DNA from: Aaosphaeria pasadenensis
Lineage: Eukaryota > Ascomycota > Dothideomycetes > Pleosporales
Direction: 5' to 3'
Assembly: GCA_022813625.1 (NCBI GenBank)
Contig: JAKLMB010000004.1
Span: 1,364,001 to 1,428,000 of the forward strand
Length of the DNA stretch: 64,000 bases
Shown: positions 39,707 through 52,423 of the stretch, piece by piece
Layout: each line of letters begins with the position of its first letter
Position numbering within the stretch: position 1 is the stretch's first letter
Notes under the pieces: generated by a model
Seen by the model: only the letters and a program-made list of their open reading frames with translations
Database searches by the model: none
Told to the model about the DNA's origin: nothing
Made by a program: the position numbers and the translations under genes

Positions 39707-42700
39707 ATGGTGAAAGGGGGGCGTACGATATCAACTTCGAAATGGAGAGCATGGAGTATGTGGGCGACAGGTGATCAACTACCTGTCGATCGGGGTCAGG
39801 AGATGGGCCGACTGAGCGCCGTTCAGCATGCTGTTATAGACATGACTTGGAAGTCTGGAAGTCTTCCAAGAGACTGAACGGGCTTCGGGTTATTCTTCAT
39901 ATGACGCCTAAGCTCACGGGTATGGACAAGCCCTCCAAGATCCAAGTGCACAATAAAGAAGCACTAACTCAGACCCAGCTGCCACGATCGAGCGAAGAGC
40001 AGAGGGCAAGCTATTATACTACGAAACCGCCGGCGAGGCGATCTGGTAAGATTTTGGCGTGGGGGAATATACATCGTTTTTGTTCGTAGTAACCAATGTA
40101 CGTACCGTCCAGAGCAATAACAGTGTGATGATTCAGAAAGAATCAAGGACTAAAGCTCGCAAGCTCATTGTGTTTGATTTGAGCCTAACTGAGAAATCTC
40201 AATGTGATTTCGACCATAAATCATGTGAGGAAAAGTCCACCAGAGAGCGAGAAGTAATCAGAGTATACGTCCATATCATAATGTTAGATGTTGGGAAACT
40301 TGATAAGGACTACGTATCAAGGCCTTTATCAAGGCTCTGCAAAGTTATGAACGCAGGAAGAAAATGATTCATGGTACAACGAACTGATGAAGTTGGGCAT
40401 TTACAGACGAACCGGATGGGTCAGGCAGTGTTGCTGGAGAAGGCTCTATGTGTGTTTACTGCGAATCGAGACGCAAACCCGTCTCCGAAATATGCACTGT
40501 CTCTCCATCGGACAACGTTGCGAACATGGCTTCGTCCAAGATAATTATCGGAACGGACACGTATATCGAGACAGACATACAATTTGACGTGCTAATGTGA
40601 ATGAACGTGCTCAGTGTATCAAATCACCACTTCACTTCCCGCCATCCATTATGACGTGTAAGCGAAAAGTACAGTCTTTGCAAAAGGCAAGTAGATTACT
40701 GAGTCAGATCTGAGCAAACAACAGGGCGTTTAGAATCCGTCTACGAATAATCGTCATCTATGTTACACATCCGATCCGTACAGACATTGAAAACGCGCTC
40801 GAGATCGAACGTCGAACGTCATGAAAACAGGATCGCAAGTTTGATTACAACCGTATGATGTCTAGTTTTACGTGTAACAATGCGTCTCATACACTCACTC
40901 TAGATACCGATTTTTCCGATGTAACAAGGTTTCGTGCAGAATCTCGAGTACACTACCTTCCTTCATGGTGGAGAAGTCCTGCGGCATCTAAGTTTAGGCT
41001 GTGCTCAGACGGCTGTGATGCGCTTCGTCCCGCAAGCGTATACTCTATGATTTAGAAATCACGCCGTCATAGGGGCCACTTGCTTCTGATCACGTAGTAT
41101 GACCTTGATTTCCCTTTAATCTTGCTCGTATATCATACGGTTGAGTGGGGCACTCAGGGCTGTTGTACAACATGTATATTGGCATAGAGAATTCCACACC
41201 ACTCGCAATCATTGCTTGTCTGGTAGAATAGAAAATTTGATAAGGTAGAGAGGGTTGTTTTCGTGGCGCGGTAGAGACATGTAGTGAGAATGAATGTATC
41301 AACACAATGTTGTAGTCTCCTGAGAGGAGATGGTTGGATTCCCGACTATCCCCACCACAATCACAACATCAATCAATGGCCTCCTTCCAAATTGAAGATT
41401 CAGCCGGTCTAGCTAAGGGACCTGAACTCAAATCACGAGCGTCGAACACGATACACACTTCGGTGCATTCACCCAAACCGATGAACACTGCAGCCCTTCC
41501 AGAGGCGGGTCATGCCTGAAGGATTGCGACCCATGGTGTAGCATCCACTAACGCCAAGTACGTCGTATCGTCCTTCACGAAGTCCACTACACCTTCAGTG
41601 CAGAATCGGCATTTTTTCGCCAGCCATTGAATTGATCGTATTAACTCGATCTACGCCTTAGTGTGCATTTTGGGCTGCGAGATTGCCGAGAAGATGGGCT
41701 CCGGTCAAGTCGCCTCTTCAGGGCGGCAAAGGATGCAGAGCGCTAGAGTGCAATAGACAAATCCAACATTTCACTAACACTAGCGCGAGATCGTATGAAA
41801 CGAACTGCATAGCCAGTGTTCTTGGAGCTGTCGTAACTCATTTCAAGAACGAGGATATCGTGGCCGAGATGAAAAACAAAAACAAAAACTGTTCGTCGTT
41901 CATTCGGCCCAGGCCTGCGAAGGATCGGTACCCTGCATGATACCGATGCTCGCAATTCCAGTAGAGCTGCTGTGAAACCACTGATGAAGGAGAAACAACC
42001 GCGTCAGTACGTACTGACAAGGTGATGACCAGGATTTACGATCGCACTATTGTTCTTTTGCTGCGGAGCCCGGTTATCGTGCGTGGGGAACCATGGACTA
42101 CTGGCTGAGAAAGGAAATAATGGAAAACCAGTAATGAGGCAGGTCTCCCCCTGGGCAGGTGTGCCCATTGGTTAGGAAAATAGGTCCGCCATCGTGGAGG
42201 GATGTCGCTCTGATGGTTGAATTCTCGGCTTGACCGATATGTACTTCCATGAGGGTGGTACTGTCTCCAGCCTGCTGACCGAACTTCTCCGAACTATTCA
42301 AGGCGAACTCTTCTGGTAATTTCACGCGACAAATGGCTGCTGAGAAGGGGTAAACTTGGTAAACAGGTTAGCTGCTTGCCTGTGGCGTATCATTTACCGC
42401 TCTACCTAGAGTGATGTTAAAGCAATACTCGATGAACGATAAGCGAAGAATCAAGCGCACGCGTATGTGGTTGGTCCCGAACTTCATGGCATACACCGGA
42501 CCTATGAGTACCTAGGTGTTCTTTGTTTCTTTTGTTTCGCAATCACAGAGTGGAAATATCTTCAAGCAAACTTGTTCCAGGATGGCGATGCAGGGGTGGC
42601 AACGGAGCTGCATGGTCGAGCGCGTTCCAACATGCCAGCTTGTGTCACGCTCGAGAAAAAGCAATCACTGCCGGCCGACCGACCGAATGAATCAGAATAG

Positions 42701-43173
42701 TGCTAGAGCACAGACAATGAAAACAGTCCGCTAGTGTTGCAAGGAAATTCTACTTCATGTTTGCTCCCGTTGTAGTGCAGTTGATTTTAACACGCCTTCA
42801 TTGTGCTTAAAAGATGTAGCCCTTACAAGACTGGATATATGATAAAATGAATGCTAGGAATCTGAATACTAGGAATCAACTCAAATACATACTCATTGGT
42901 GTGTTTCAGGTTCCGAAGAAGCCATCACCATTGCAATTCCCAAAGGATTGGTTCTGACACAGGCTGCCAAAAGAAAGTATAACATAGGAAATCCGTGCAC
43001 CCCTAAACCCGATATTGTGGACCAACGATTATTACGTGCCGACGTGCACGCGGATCCGTGTACTTAGTGGATACGCCACATGGGATTCGTGCCGTCATCA
43101 AGACCTCTCATAAGTATAACGCGTGTTGGCAGATGCCTTCCGCATAGAATCGATTGGGCTCGATTTATCATCC
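39707..43173. other. Gene-poor region, 3.5 kb
   Basis: Only ORFs of 60-102 codons occur, none with a recognisable domain or splice continuation. A minus-strand ORF at 42098-42325 and plus-strand ORFs at 41334-41519 and 42467-42700 look no better than chance. No repeats or mobile-element ends were noticed. Base composition is even, unlike AT-rich RIP islands. Confidence 0.4.
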
Positions 43174-44200
43174 CTAAGGTAAACCCTGTTAGTCTGTCCC
43201 ACAAGGGTGTCGAGATCGTGTAGTCACTTACCCCAGAAACACTGCCATTGACAATGACAGGCGCCTGAACCTGAGCCACCACGGTTGCATCCGTATCAAG
43301 GCGAACCTTGATGTTCATGCCCATGTGCTCTCGGTTGTTCAGGTGGGCTACGGCAAACATAGCCTCCTCCTTGGTTGTGAATTTGGCTGTAGCGTTGCCT
43401 CTGAAGGTCCCGGTCCTGGTGTCTCTATGAAGCTTTGATTCGACAGGTCGTCCGACTGTCTGTAGTAAGCTGTTGAGGTCCGATGGTTTCACAGAATAGT
43501 TCAAGTTGCTGAGGAAGATGCCACGCGCTTCTGTGATCATGGCACCATGCCGGACATTTACTGGAATACCGCTCGCAGTCGCCGAGTACATTGGCATATG
43601 TTGTGCTCCCATAGGAGCTGCCACGGTGTGCACCGGATAATTTGCATGTGTGGAATATGTGTTGTACAGTGGAGCTTGTGAATATGTCGGAAACGTGTAC
43701 ATGGATGCGGTGGGTGCCACACACCGAGGTGTTGCCGCACCACGAACACTGGCGACGTACTGATTGACGCCGCCAACATTGATACCAGACCGATGAGGCG
43801 AGTGTCCATGCTCCGACATGTCGGGGAAATGGGGCCAGCAGTTGCACTTGAGCATACGGTACTCCTCATTTGTACGTGAAGTCTTGAACAGATGGACCAG
43901 TATGCCCCTCTTGGAAGCAAATTCCTCTGCAAATCTAGTGTTAATGTAACCCAGACCATTTGGGAGTTGCTGATCCATACCATATGCCGTCTCTGCATCA
44001 TCTCTCCTGTCAATTCGGCACCACCCCTGTTTCTCTCCTTTGCGTGGGCCTTGCAAGACCTCAGTCCAGCCTGGCTGGTATTCAACAATCCTTCGAAGAA
44101 AGTCTTTGAATTGTTGCCAATCGGCTAGAAATGGGGCATTATTGATTAACCCTGATGCGATCACCATATAGTTCTCGCTGCCGGTACCGGGAGGCGACAT
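43174..44200 (-). CDS. RRM-domain RNA-binding protein, two exons
   Basis: Exon 1 is 44200-43232 and exon 2 is 43185-43174; together 326 residues. The 46-bp intron (43186-43231) has GTAAGT, branch GACTAAC and CAG; retaining it would extend the protein by about 50 residues to a stop at 43064, so this end is uncertain. The C-terminal third is an RRM: GIFLSNLNYSVKPSDLNSLL (RNP2), GRPVESKLHRDTRTG, TFRGNATAKFTTKEEA (RNP1-like) and HLNNREHMGMNIKVRL. The N-terminal 90 residues (MVIASGLINNAPFLADWQQF, then GWCRIDRRDDAETAYG) follow a similar beta-alpha-beta pattern and may be a divergent second RRM. Tyr/Pro/Thr/Met-rich sequence lies between them. The start at 44200 is used because the upstream 31 codons encode a leader-like hydrophobic run from AT-rich DNA. 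Target RNAs are unknown. Confidence 0.8.
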
Positions 44201-45437
44201 GATGAAATATAATAAGTACAAGTATGCTTTGAAGCAAAGTAGACGGAAACTCCCAATGAAATTGACTGAAAAGAATATGACAATATTCAACAAGAGTAAA
44301 TCGTTTGATAGAGTATGTTGTTCGATGATTAAAAAAGGGTACAGGACTTTGCACGGCTACACAGGGCTATATATACGTATTTGCGATTGTGATGCATCCA
44401 TGTGTATCCGCACGGCATTGTTGAGCAAAGGTAATCAAGGGAAGCTAGCATCGAATAACAATTCTGAAGTTCCTTGGTGGAGCGAAAAGCAATGAAAACA
44501 ACCATTACATATCCATGAAGGCAGAGTATATTTTTGATTGCTTGCAATAGAAGAGATTGGCATTGGTTGAAGCGCCAAAAAGGCAAGCCTAGTGCCGTTC
44601 CCGACTCCCCGCGTCCCTACGGCGTGGTATGCTAGTAGATCGCATGGGAGACAAGGGTGTCAGGCCGTGCGGGAGAAGATTGGATACCAAACACACGGGT
44701 TGATACACCTGAATCGTAACGACGGTATTGGCAGACCCTGAAAAAAAAGAAGTGTTTCTTACATTCTGCCCTGTTCAGAATCTTCTGCGTTGGAATGGAT
44801 CTCGAACTGTTGGGGTCCAAGACACGCCAGGCATTACTGCTGAACAAAACTCACCATCAGAAGGAAGCATTGCCGTAAAGTATCTCCATTTCATTCAGGC
44901 TATGTGTGCGTTGCGACAATATGGGTTCGTGAACATCTCTTCCAATATACCAGATCCATCGACATGTGATGGGAGATCCACGCGGCAATAAAGTCGGCTC
45001 GCGCACGTCAATGAATGGCCATTTCCGGAATGTTTCCCAAAGTAGACACAATAAGCAAATATGAAGTCGACTACACATGTAAGTAGTCCCTTTGCTTGTA
45101 GCATCCCAAGCTGTAGTATAGCGAGTCTCAATATCAGCGGAACTTTCCACACTGCCATTTCGAGTCCACAATTTCGTAGGAGGCTAAGACGCTGATTTCA
45201 ATAGCTAAGATCAGTAGCGTCGGGCTTACCCGCTCATGCACTTGGTTGGCCATTATCGCAGTCAAGGGTGATCGAAGGGACCGGTCCGGCTCCACTAAGA
45301 CGACGCCATATCAGAGTCTGAAGCCAGGCTTCGCAGAATCCATGCTTTGGTTTTCTAAGTCGTAGGGACTTTCACGAAGACTACCTAATATGAGCAGTGA
45401 ACTCGTCAAAAGAGGAAGGCCGAAAGTACCACGTGCA
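44201..45437. other. Spacer without a supported gene
   Basis: About 1.2 kb. Includes the promoter of the RRM gene. The plus-strand ORF at 44728-44991 (87 codons) and minus-strand ORFs at 44857-45171 have no domain and overlap each other, so none is called. Confidence 0.45.
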
Positions 45438-47097
45438 TCAATTAGAGTTCCAGACGATCAACTTCTGATCGAACCCGCCGCTGACAAGCAGTTCTTTCGT
45501 AGCATCTTCATTCAGATTTGGAGGGATGGCTACCAGGCATCGGACCTTCGATCCTGCCCCGTGTGCTCTCAAGCTTGCCATGAGCTTTCCCGTTGTGGCC
45601 TCGAAGCCTCTGACAATCCCATCGTCAGAATTGACGTAGATGCCTGAACCATCGGGGCGCCACACAAGTTTCGGGGTGGAATATGCCGTCTGAGTAGCCA
45701 TCGTGTTGCAATTGATAGTGATTGCTGCTTCTTCCCTATTCTGAGTCGCCAGCTCCGCCCGTGCCAATGCAGCCTGTGTCAGAGATTGTGATGAATCTAG
45801 ACCAGTGCGTTGTGTGGTGGCCGCATCGGGATCAGTAGAGAGGTCTGGCATTGCTTTAGAGGATGGTGGTACAAGCAGTCGCACAACAATGAGCTTCATG
45901 TGGGGTGTGCTCGAGGTGGCGATGGCTGCTAGAGACGGATCGGTTGGACAGATCTGGACGTCGCTAGGTGTGAACGCCACCCATGCATTAGAGTGCGGTG
46001 CCAGATTCTGCCTTCCAAGGAAACAAACTTCTGCGTCCGTCGTTGCAGCAGGTATCGAATAGTAATGGAGAAATGTCGAGTCTCTGCGGGTCACCAAAAG
46101 GATCGGAATGGATGTATCGACGGCCGGTATGAAAGTAATACACTCAGGGATGCTGGTTAAGTTGATGGTCGCGAATGGGTCGCCGATCTTCGTATCGATA
46201 CCACTACCTGTTTTGAAACGATATAGAAGTACTTTCGAGTCCCAACCCGCGCTGGCAATGATTGTTGAATGTTCTTCGGGCCATGCGATTATTTTGACAA
46301 CATATTTCTTGTGATCCCTTCGTTCATCCACTACGCGGTCTTGAGAGGCATCAAAGACAGTCATCTTGCCCGACATAGAAGCTACTAAGAGGTATCGTTG
46401 CTCTAGAACAATCAGATCGAGCAATGGCGAATCTTGGAAATCGGAATAGGTCTTAAGTAGAGAAAGGTCTGGTGTTGCTGGGTCGATAAGGTGAAGCTTT
46501 CTGTCTGCCGTTGTGACGGCTACACAATGTTTTGGTCCAGTTGCTACCTCAAGGACCACATGAATTGAATGCACGGATAGGATGTTGGACTCCGTTGGTA
46601 AAGTGGTGACGACATTCGATGTCCGTGGTTCTGATTTAAGCCAGTCAGATATACGTTGAAAGTAGTATTAGGATGATAATGCAGCTGCCATTGGTGGATC
46701 AGATTCCAATGAAGCTGCTCCAAGGCTATAGGAATAACACGATCTACTCTCGATGGCGCATCATAGACCCCAATAACGAAGAATCACACTTCAAGATATA
46801 CAATATTTTCGACTCACCAGGTTCTGTCCATCCATGGCTCTGTTCCAATCCCAATTTCTCAAAGTTCAGGCTAAGATCGAACTTCTGTTTCTCCTCGAGC
46901 ACTTGCTCAATCGTGATATTACTAGACGCTGTACCAACATCTGGGGCCAAACCAGCCTCTTTAATGAAGCTTGCTAAGGTCTTCGATACGATTAGTAGTT
47001 AATCACTACGCGTCGAGACTTCTATAGTTGCACGAACCTCGTTGTAGCCATTTGTCCTCAAGAACTTGGCGACAACCTCCGCTGCGGATGGCAGCAT
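45438..47097 (-). CDS. LisH-WD40 repeat protein, three exons
   Basis: Exons 47097-47038, 46980-46818 and 46630-45438 give 471 residues. The introns are 57 bp (GTTCGT..AAG) and 187 bp (GTGAGT..CAG). Splicing joins AAEVVAKFLRTNGYNE to TLASFIKEAGLAP, a LisH motif (dimerisation), which supports the model strongly. A segment with IEQVLEEKQKFDLSLNFEKL follows. The remaining 370 residues are a beta-propeller with WD-like ends: VLEVATGPKHCVAVTTADRK, SGKMTVFDAS, IIASAGWDSKVLLYRF, WRPDGSGIYVNSDDGIVRGF and LLVSGGFDQKLIVWNSN at the C-terminus. It is a scaffold-type protein; no specific complex can be assigned. It starts 277 bp from the SET gene in divergent orientation, sharing a promoter region. Confidence 0.88.
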
Positions 47098-47374
47098 GAT
47101 GTAGTCTTACTCGTAGCTCTATTTGGTATGCCTTTAAACAGCGTATTGTACAGGTCACAGTCTTGACGTTGAAATCCGATAGAGTTGATAGTCTGATATT
47201 GCATCATAGGCAGATACGTGCTACACGAATGGTGGCGGACATCGTACACTTCCGCCTTAGCTCGGAAATTTTCCACGCTAACTCGATTGATTTGCACTGC
47301 GAATCTACACTTCGTCCCAAGACCTCAACCCTGGATAATTATACTCCCGGAGCCGCTTAGCTGATACATATCCA
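47098..47374. promoter_or_regulatory. Shared divergent promoter of the LisH-WD40 and SET genes
   Basis: 277 bp separates the two start codons. No clear TATA box is visible. Whether the two genes are co-regulated is inference from the layout only. Confidence 0.45.
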
Positions 47375-49363
47375 ATGCCGGTGAGATCTAAAGGTTCTGT
47401 TAGGATTCACGAAGTTAACTTGGTTAGAGCGCGCAGAGCCCATCAGGCGGTGCTTTCAAGGCCAAGGTTGAAGAGATCGTTAGGCATCAGACCGATCTTG
47501 CAGACAGACCGTATAGCGTAGTACTTCGGATCCAGCTAGCAAGTGCCTACAAGGCCGCTGGATATCCGGATCTCGCGGCCGGGGAGGCTTATAAAGCTCT
47601 CTTGCTGATTGACGAAGTTGTTCAAGATGGAGAGTTCCATGAAGAAGCAATAAGTGCCGCTATATCAGATGTTACTTCTGCAACTACTTGTGATATTGCA
47701 ATAAAGCCTACAATTATTGGACCCTCGAGCAATGTTGAATGCAGGTGCGTTTCATCGCCTCGCGACCCCGATGTCGAGGCAGATGAGGCCGAGGGGGTTG
47801 CACGAGCTGCTACATGTTGGTCTCATTCAGCGTAAGTCGCATACATCGGTTCTCCAGAACTCGATGGCTATCTACAGTCTATCAACGATGATATCAAGGC
47901 TCATCAATATCAGTTATTCAATCCTCATTGGTTCCTTGATACATTGTGGATCATTGAGAAGTGCGAACGACTACAACTCTCGCGCTCTACGGGCGTGCCC
48001 AGATGCTGTTTTCGAATCGTATCAAGCAGCCATTCGGTCCAAGGTCAAGGCCTCTTGTGAGTCCAAAGGCGATGTGTACGATGCTGCAGATGTTTCAAAC
48101 TATCCCGAGAAAGGCTTTGTCCGCCGCGAGCTGTATCCTTGGAATGATCACGAACCGAACAGGTACTCTCAGGAGAGTATTGAGTTTTTAAACACAGAGC
48201 TTAGCCAGGTTGCTCCAAGACTGGAAGTCAAGGTTGCGAGCTTGCCTGTGCTTTCTACAGACAACAAGTCTAGGTATGAAAGTCATAAAGGACGCATGAC
48301 CCTACAGCATTTCTTACTGATATTTGGTAGCAAACCTCCGGATTCGGAAGAGTCAGTAACATATGTCAACCAGTTAGGTGTCTTCGCCAAGGAAGATATT
48401 GGTGCTGGTGAGGAGATTCTGAAAGAGAAGTCGCTTCTGACAGCAGTATCGAGACTCCATGATTCTTATTGCGATGCTTGCAGCGCACCACTGCCGAAGA
48501 CAGATGGCAGCAGTGGGGATAGCACGGAAGGAACTACCATTCTTGATTGCGAAGAGTGCAATGAGGTTTTCTTCTGCAGCGAAGATTGCCATGACCTGGC
48601 TCAAGAGTCATACCATCCATCCCTCTGCGGAGTCAATGTAGAGCAAAAGGTATCTGCAAGCGAGGCGGCAGATTCCCTCTACTCTCTACTCCTCATTCGC
48701 GCCCTAGCCCTCGCAGAAACTCAGAGCGAACACCCTCTCGACTTGAAGGAAGTCCGCTATATCTGGGGCGACTATCACAGCCAAAACCTGGATGATGCAT
48801 GGGCAGCTGACGACTCCTTCGGCTCGATAGCACAAACTTTGCCATTCACTTTCGAGGCCAATGTTGTAAGACCACTCAATATTCTAGAGAAAATGGACGT
48901 AAACATCTTCGAAGAGAGCCATCGTTATAGCCCTTGGGTTTTCAACACCTTGTACGCAAAGTTCAGAGGTATTTCACAATGGGCCTTCTCATTACCTCGA
49001 CACGACTGACACCCTTCAGGCACTGCATCAGCACGGCAAGGACCGGACGGACGGCCGGAAATCGGTGCTGTACACCCACTTTGGTGTCTTGCTAACCACA
49101 GTTGTGATCCAAATGTGGCGTGGGAATGGCAAGGAAGCATCAGGTTTTGGACTCGAGAGAAACTTGTTGAATGGGACGGGAGGGATCCCGATCGTCGCCC
49201 TGGCATACTCAAGGGCGAAGAGGTCCTAAGTCACTACTGCGACATTCGTCTTCCTGTCAAAGAGAGGCGCGAGTGGGCTGTTGGCGCATTGGGGGGATTG
49301 TGCATGTGTCCGAGGTGCGTCTGGGAAGAAGCGAAGGAGGAGGGCCTCGAGAAGAGCGTATGA
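47375..49363 (+). CDS. TPR/SET/MYND-like protein (SMYD-type lysine methyltransferase family), four exons
   Basis: Exons 47375-47380, 47428-47831, 47914-48968 and 49020-49363 give 602 residues. The first exon encodes only Met-Pro; its intron (GTGAGA..TTAG) brings the ATG in frame with SAQSPSGGAFKAKVEEIVRH. Exons 2-3 join as WSHSAYSILIGSLIHCGSLR, a TPR-like helical pair. The SET domain begins at NQLGVFAKEDIGAGEEIL, is interrupted by a zinc-binding insert at about 320-375 (YCDACSAPL, DCEECNEVFFCSEDCHDL, HPSLCG) resembling a MYND finger, and resumes with WCLANHSCDPNVAWEWQGS near residue 514 and GEEVLSHYCDIRL. The end has CMCPRC, as in post-SET metal sites. Key NHSCDPN and Y residues are present, so activity is plausible. 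Substrate (histone or not) is unknown. The 430-codon ORF covering exon 3 extends beyond real exon borders at both ends. Confidence 0.85.
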
Positions 49364-50674
49364 GCTCTCGAATATTGGCCCGTTCCATCGAACACGACCA
49401 TCCTAAGCTGCAAGTACGAACCCAACAGATCTCTAGTGCCGCCTCATGGCCGTGGTGGGCGATGTACATTAGATTCATAGCTGGCTTGCGACTACGACAG
49501 TCTCTCGTGAGAATGATGTTCGATCACAGTATGCGCATGGCTCCAAAACTTGACGGTGTTAACGAAACAGGTGAATGCCTCTAGATTTACGGAGATGCGT
49601 CAATTTATGAAAGCCACATGTTGATCCATGTATAGCTGTGTTGCTCACATTGTCTAGACTTTCAGCGTGGTGTTTGACTAAATCACTCTCGATCATACGT
49701 CGCTTAGGGTTACACATTTGAAGCAATCGATTGCACATGTCGACCTTCATTCGCAAGTATGGCACTTGCAAATGGCATCGAGCTGCGGTACTACTGCCCG
49801 AAGCGCCAAAGTTGTTGATCAGCCGCGCCAGTCTCGAGTTGCCTTGGGCGCGAGAACTTGCCATCCGACATCTTTCGGACTCGACCAGCTTGCGTGGACT
49901 ACTACGAAGTAGGTTACACCAAAACCCGCCAGGACCTCGACACGGGACATTCACCGATTACACCACTTTGGGGTCCAGAGTCAACAACCTCTTGGCCGTA
50001 GCAGCCAATGGCAAAGAGCCGGAACATGCTTTCCGAGTTTGGATTGAACGGTGAACGTGCTGCAAGAATGTAAATCAGTGATGAAGGGCAACGCCAATGG
50101 CTGACAAAGTCGTCAGAATCGAACGATGTTTGCTATAGTTATATTGTATACTGCAAGCCAACTCCCTGAATGTCCGAAGCAGCAGAACATGTAGGTTCGC
50201 GAGTGTATTCTCAGTCAGCTTGCCCTTTGTCCAATGGGCGTATTCAGCGCCTCCTCCAAGATGTCCACATCCATCCTCTAATTTAGATTAAGCTTGTTGC
50301 CGCCCATTTGGAATTCGCGATCCCGCTTCCGCGCGATATGCAGGACCTTAAAGATCATAGATCGTGGCTCCATCGAGCTTTCCCCAAAGCGGCCGCCCCA
50401 CAATAATCCTCGATTACTAGATCCCGTCCCAGATCTTGGAACTGCGATCCTAGCGCCCCATGTATGTGTTGGCTCGCTCTATGGGCACCACAAAGCGTGT
50501 TGGATGTTGCTTTTTATACAAGAAGCGGGTCCGTTCAGGCCGAAGTGACATTGCGAAATTACGCGTTGATGATGATGAAGTAATACTGAATCCATCGTAC
50601 TATTACCGTTGGGTATAATTTTTCCTTACGCACGCCCCGGTGTGATAATGTTACATAACCAGAATACATCAGGC
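49364..50674. other. Spacer without a supported gene
   Basis: About 1.3 kb between the ends of the SET gene and the minus-strand TPR-like gene. ORFs on both strands at 49559-50054 overlap one another (131 codons minus, 107 codons plus). The plus-strand one has a protein-like composition but no known domain, so it is left uncalled. Confidence 0.4.
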
Positions 50675-52423
50675 CTAGAATGCAAAGGCTCTGGAATACT
50701 TGCGGTCCATCTCCGCGTACTCTTCTCTCATCATCCTCCCCCGAACCTTGTTCAATCTCATCGTCACGCCTTCTTCTTCGTCTTCCAAGTCTTGAACATC
50801 TTTGTCCAATTGCTGAGTGCCCCAGAGCTTCCAACTGAGATTCGTGATGCCGCCGGATTTGACCTTGTCGCGCTTGTCCCTTGCTTCCGCGGCCAGATAC
50901 GTCATAATCTTGCCCCAAGATTCAAGCCCAATTTCCTCGCATTGCTCGCACTTCTTCTTGCGTGTTGGATCTCGTTGCACGACATCCAGGCTCTGTGCAA
51001 GTTTCGCTACCGAAACACCATCACGCACCCAGTTCAACCCCTGCTGGCGCTGAACAGATGAAGAGCCCGCTGTTGCGAAGAGGATCTCTCCAATGTAGTT
51101 CTTCAACGCAGCTTCCTCGCAACGATCCTCCTCGGAACGACGCAGTGGCTCATCCCCTGTAGGCGGTAAGGAAGGATACTCTGGTTCGCTGAGCAGACTT
51201 AGCACAGTTCCAACAAGTGATGAATCCTGTTTTGGCTCTGGCGAAGGAGGTGGGGCAGGCGTCGCATTAAGACGAGCGCGTAGGACTGAGATGAAAATGG
51301 GTAGTGCTGAAGTGATGTTTCCTTTTGACGCATAGAAGGTAGCGAGATTCGTTGCCGCGTAGACGAGGTTAGGAGTGATGACATCTTGAGAGGCAGACAC
51401 CTGGAGTACACCCGTGTCCGAATTTACAACCTCAGATGGACTAGGAGTCGGAAGGCCTGATACAGCAATGTCAAGTGCCCATCGGTACATCTCTTCCGCA
51501 GATTCATTCAAGTTCTTGAAGCTCAACCAATCTGCATAGCCCAAAGCTGCCGTGAGGCGTTGATGTGTAGTGAAACCTTTCGATGTGAGCACCCGGAAAT
51601 AAAAGTTCTCGGGTGGATCAGCGACGGGGATCTGGTCTTCCTCCGCTGGTGCTTCTGGCATGCCTGGCGGAGTAGCCCTTGGCCTTGGGTTTGAAGGCGA
51701 AGCTATGAATTCTGGAGACCAGACGTTCCATCGGTTCTTGTCAGAGACCCATCCTTCCAGGCGTTCCGATGCGCGCGCCATACCCATCAACACCTCAAAA
51801 TAGCCCTGTCGCCATTCCTCACTCTTGGCAGTCAAGTCGAATCCCGACGTCCCGAGAACTGGCACCAGAAGCGCGCCCTCCTCTTGTGGCACAATGCCTT
51901 CTCCATCTTTATCCGGGTTCTCCAGCCGTTTCAATGCGTGCTCATATTCAGCATATAGACGTGCCCAGTTCGGGAAGCCCTCTTCTTCATTGTTCTCTGG
52001 CACCTCCCACCACTTTCCCCTACGAAACCTGAATCTTGTGTAAAAGCTCCATTCGTGTGGTGAGGGAAATGCGCGCTCTTGTCTCTCGGTCAAAATTCCC
52101 AGACTGAGCACCGTAAAAGATGTGCACAAGCACCAAATCAAGAAGGTATATTTGACAGTCTGTCGAGCCGTCTCCTTAATGAATTTCTTGCCATTGGCAC
52201 TGATGGAGAACAATCTCAGCACTTGTTGTCCATTGTTTTGACTGCCCGGATAGAGGAATGGGAGCTGAGGTCGTGGATAGCTGCGATGCGATACCAGAAG
52301 AAGTCGTGGAGGCCGGTGGGAGAACTGGCGCGGAACGGGGGTTTCGAGATGTTGGAACTTGTGTAATCGCAAGGCTCGCAGATTCGGGTGGATGCGATGA
52401 ATGCGAAATTGTGCTGGCGGCAT
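50675..52423 (-). CDS. Mitochondrial inner-membrane TPR-like protein
   Basis: A single exon encodes 582 residues. The first 75 are rich in Arg, His, Pro and Leu with almost no acids, a typical mitochondrial presequence. YTFLIWCLCTSFTVLSLGIL (about 92-111) is one membrane helix. The rest is soluble and helical: WARLYAEYEHALKRLEN, RLTAALGYADWLSFKNLNES with AEEMYRWALDIA, and VYAATNLATFYASKGNITSA with LPIFISVLRARL resemble TPR pairs. Cys-x2-Cys (KKCEQCEEIG) lies near the C-terminus. The layout is like Mgr3-type adaptors of the i-AAA protease Yme1, but similarity is not clear enough to assign that role. Related fungal proteins are sometimes mislabelled as maltose permeases, which the single membrane helix argues against. 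Divergent from the Nop6-like gene with 177 bp between starts. Confidence 0.75.
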   Translation of the reverse strand: MPPAQFRIHRIHPNLRALRLHKFQHLETPVPRQFSHRPPRLLLVSHRSYPRPQLPFLYPGSQNNGQQVLRLFSISANGKKFIKETARQTVKYTFLIWCLCTSFTVLSLGILTERQERAFPSPHEWSFYTRFRFRRGKWWEVPENNEEEGFPNWARLYAEYEHALKRLENPDKDGEGIVPQEEGALLVPVLGTSGFDLTAKSEEWRQGYFEVLMGMARASERLEGWVSDKNRWNVWSPEFIASPSNPRPRATPPGMPEAPAEEDQIPVADPPENFYFRVLTSKGFTTHQRLTAALGYADWLSFKNLNESAEEMYRWALDIAVSGLPTPSPSEVVNSDTGVLQVSASQDVITPNLVYAATNLATFYASKGNITSALPIFISVLRARLNATPAPPPSPEPKQDSSLVGTVLSLLSEPEYPSLPPTGDEPLRRSEEDRCEEAALKNYIGEILFATAGSSSVQRQQGLNWVRDGVSVAKLAQSLDVVQRDPTRKKKCEQCEEIGLESWGKIMTYLAAEARDKRDKVKSGGITNLSWKLWGTQQLDKDVQDLEDEEEGVTMRLNKVRGRMMREEYAEMDRKYSRAFAF

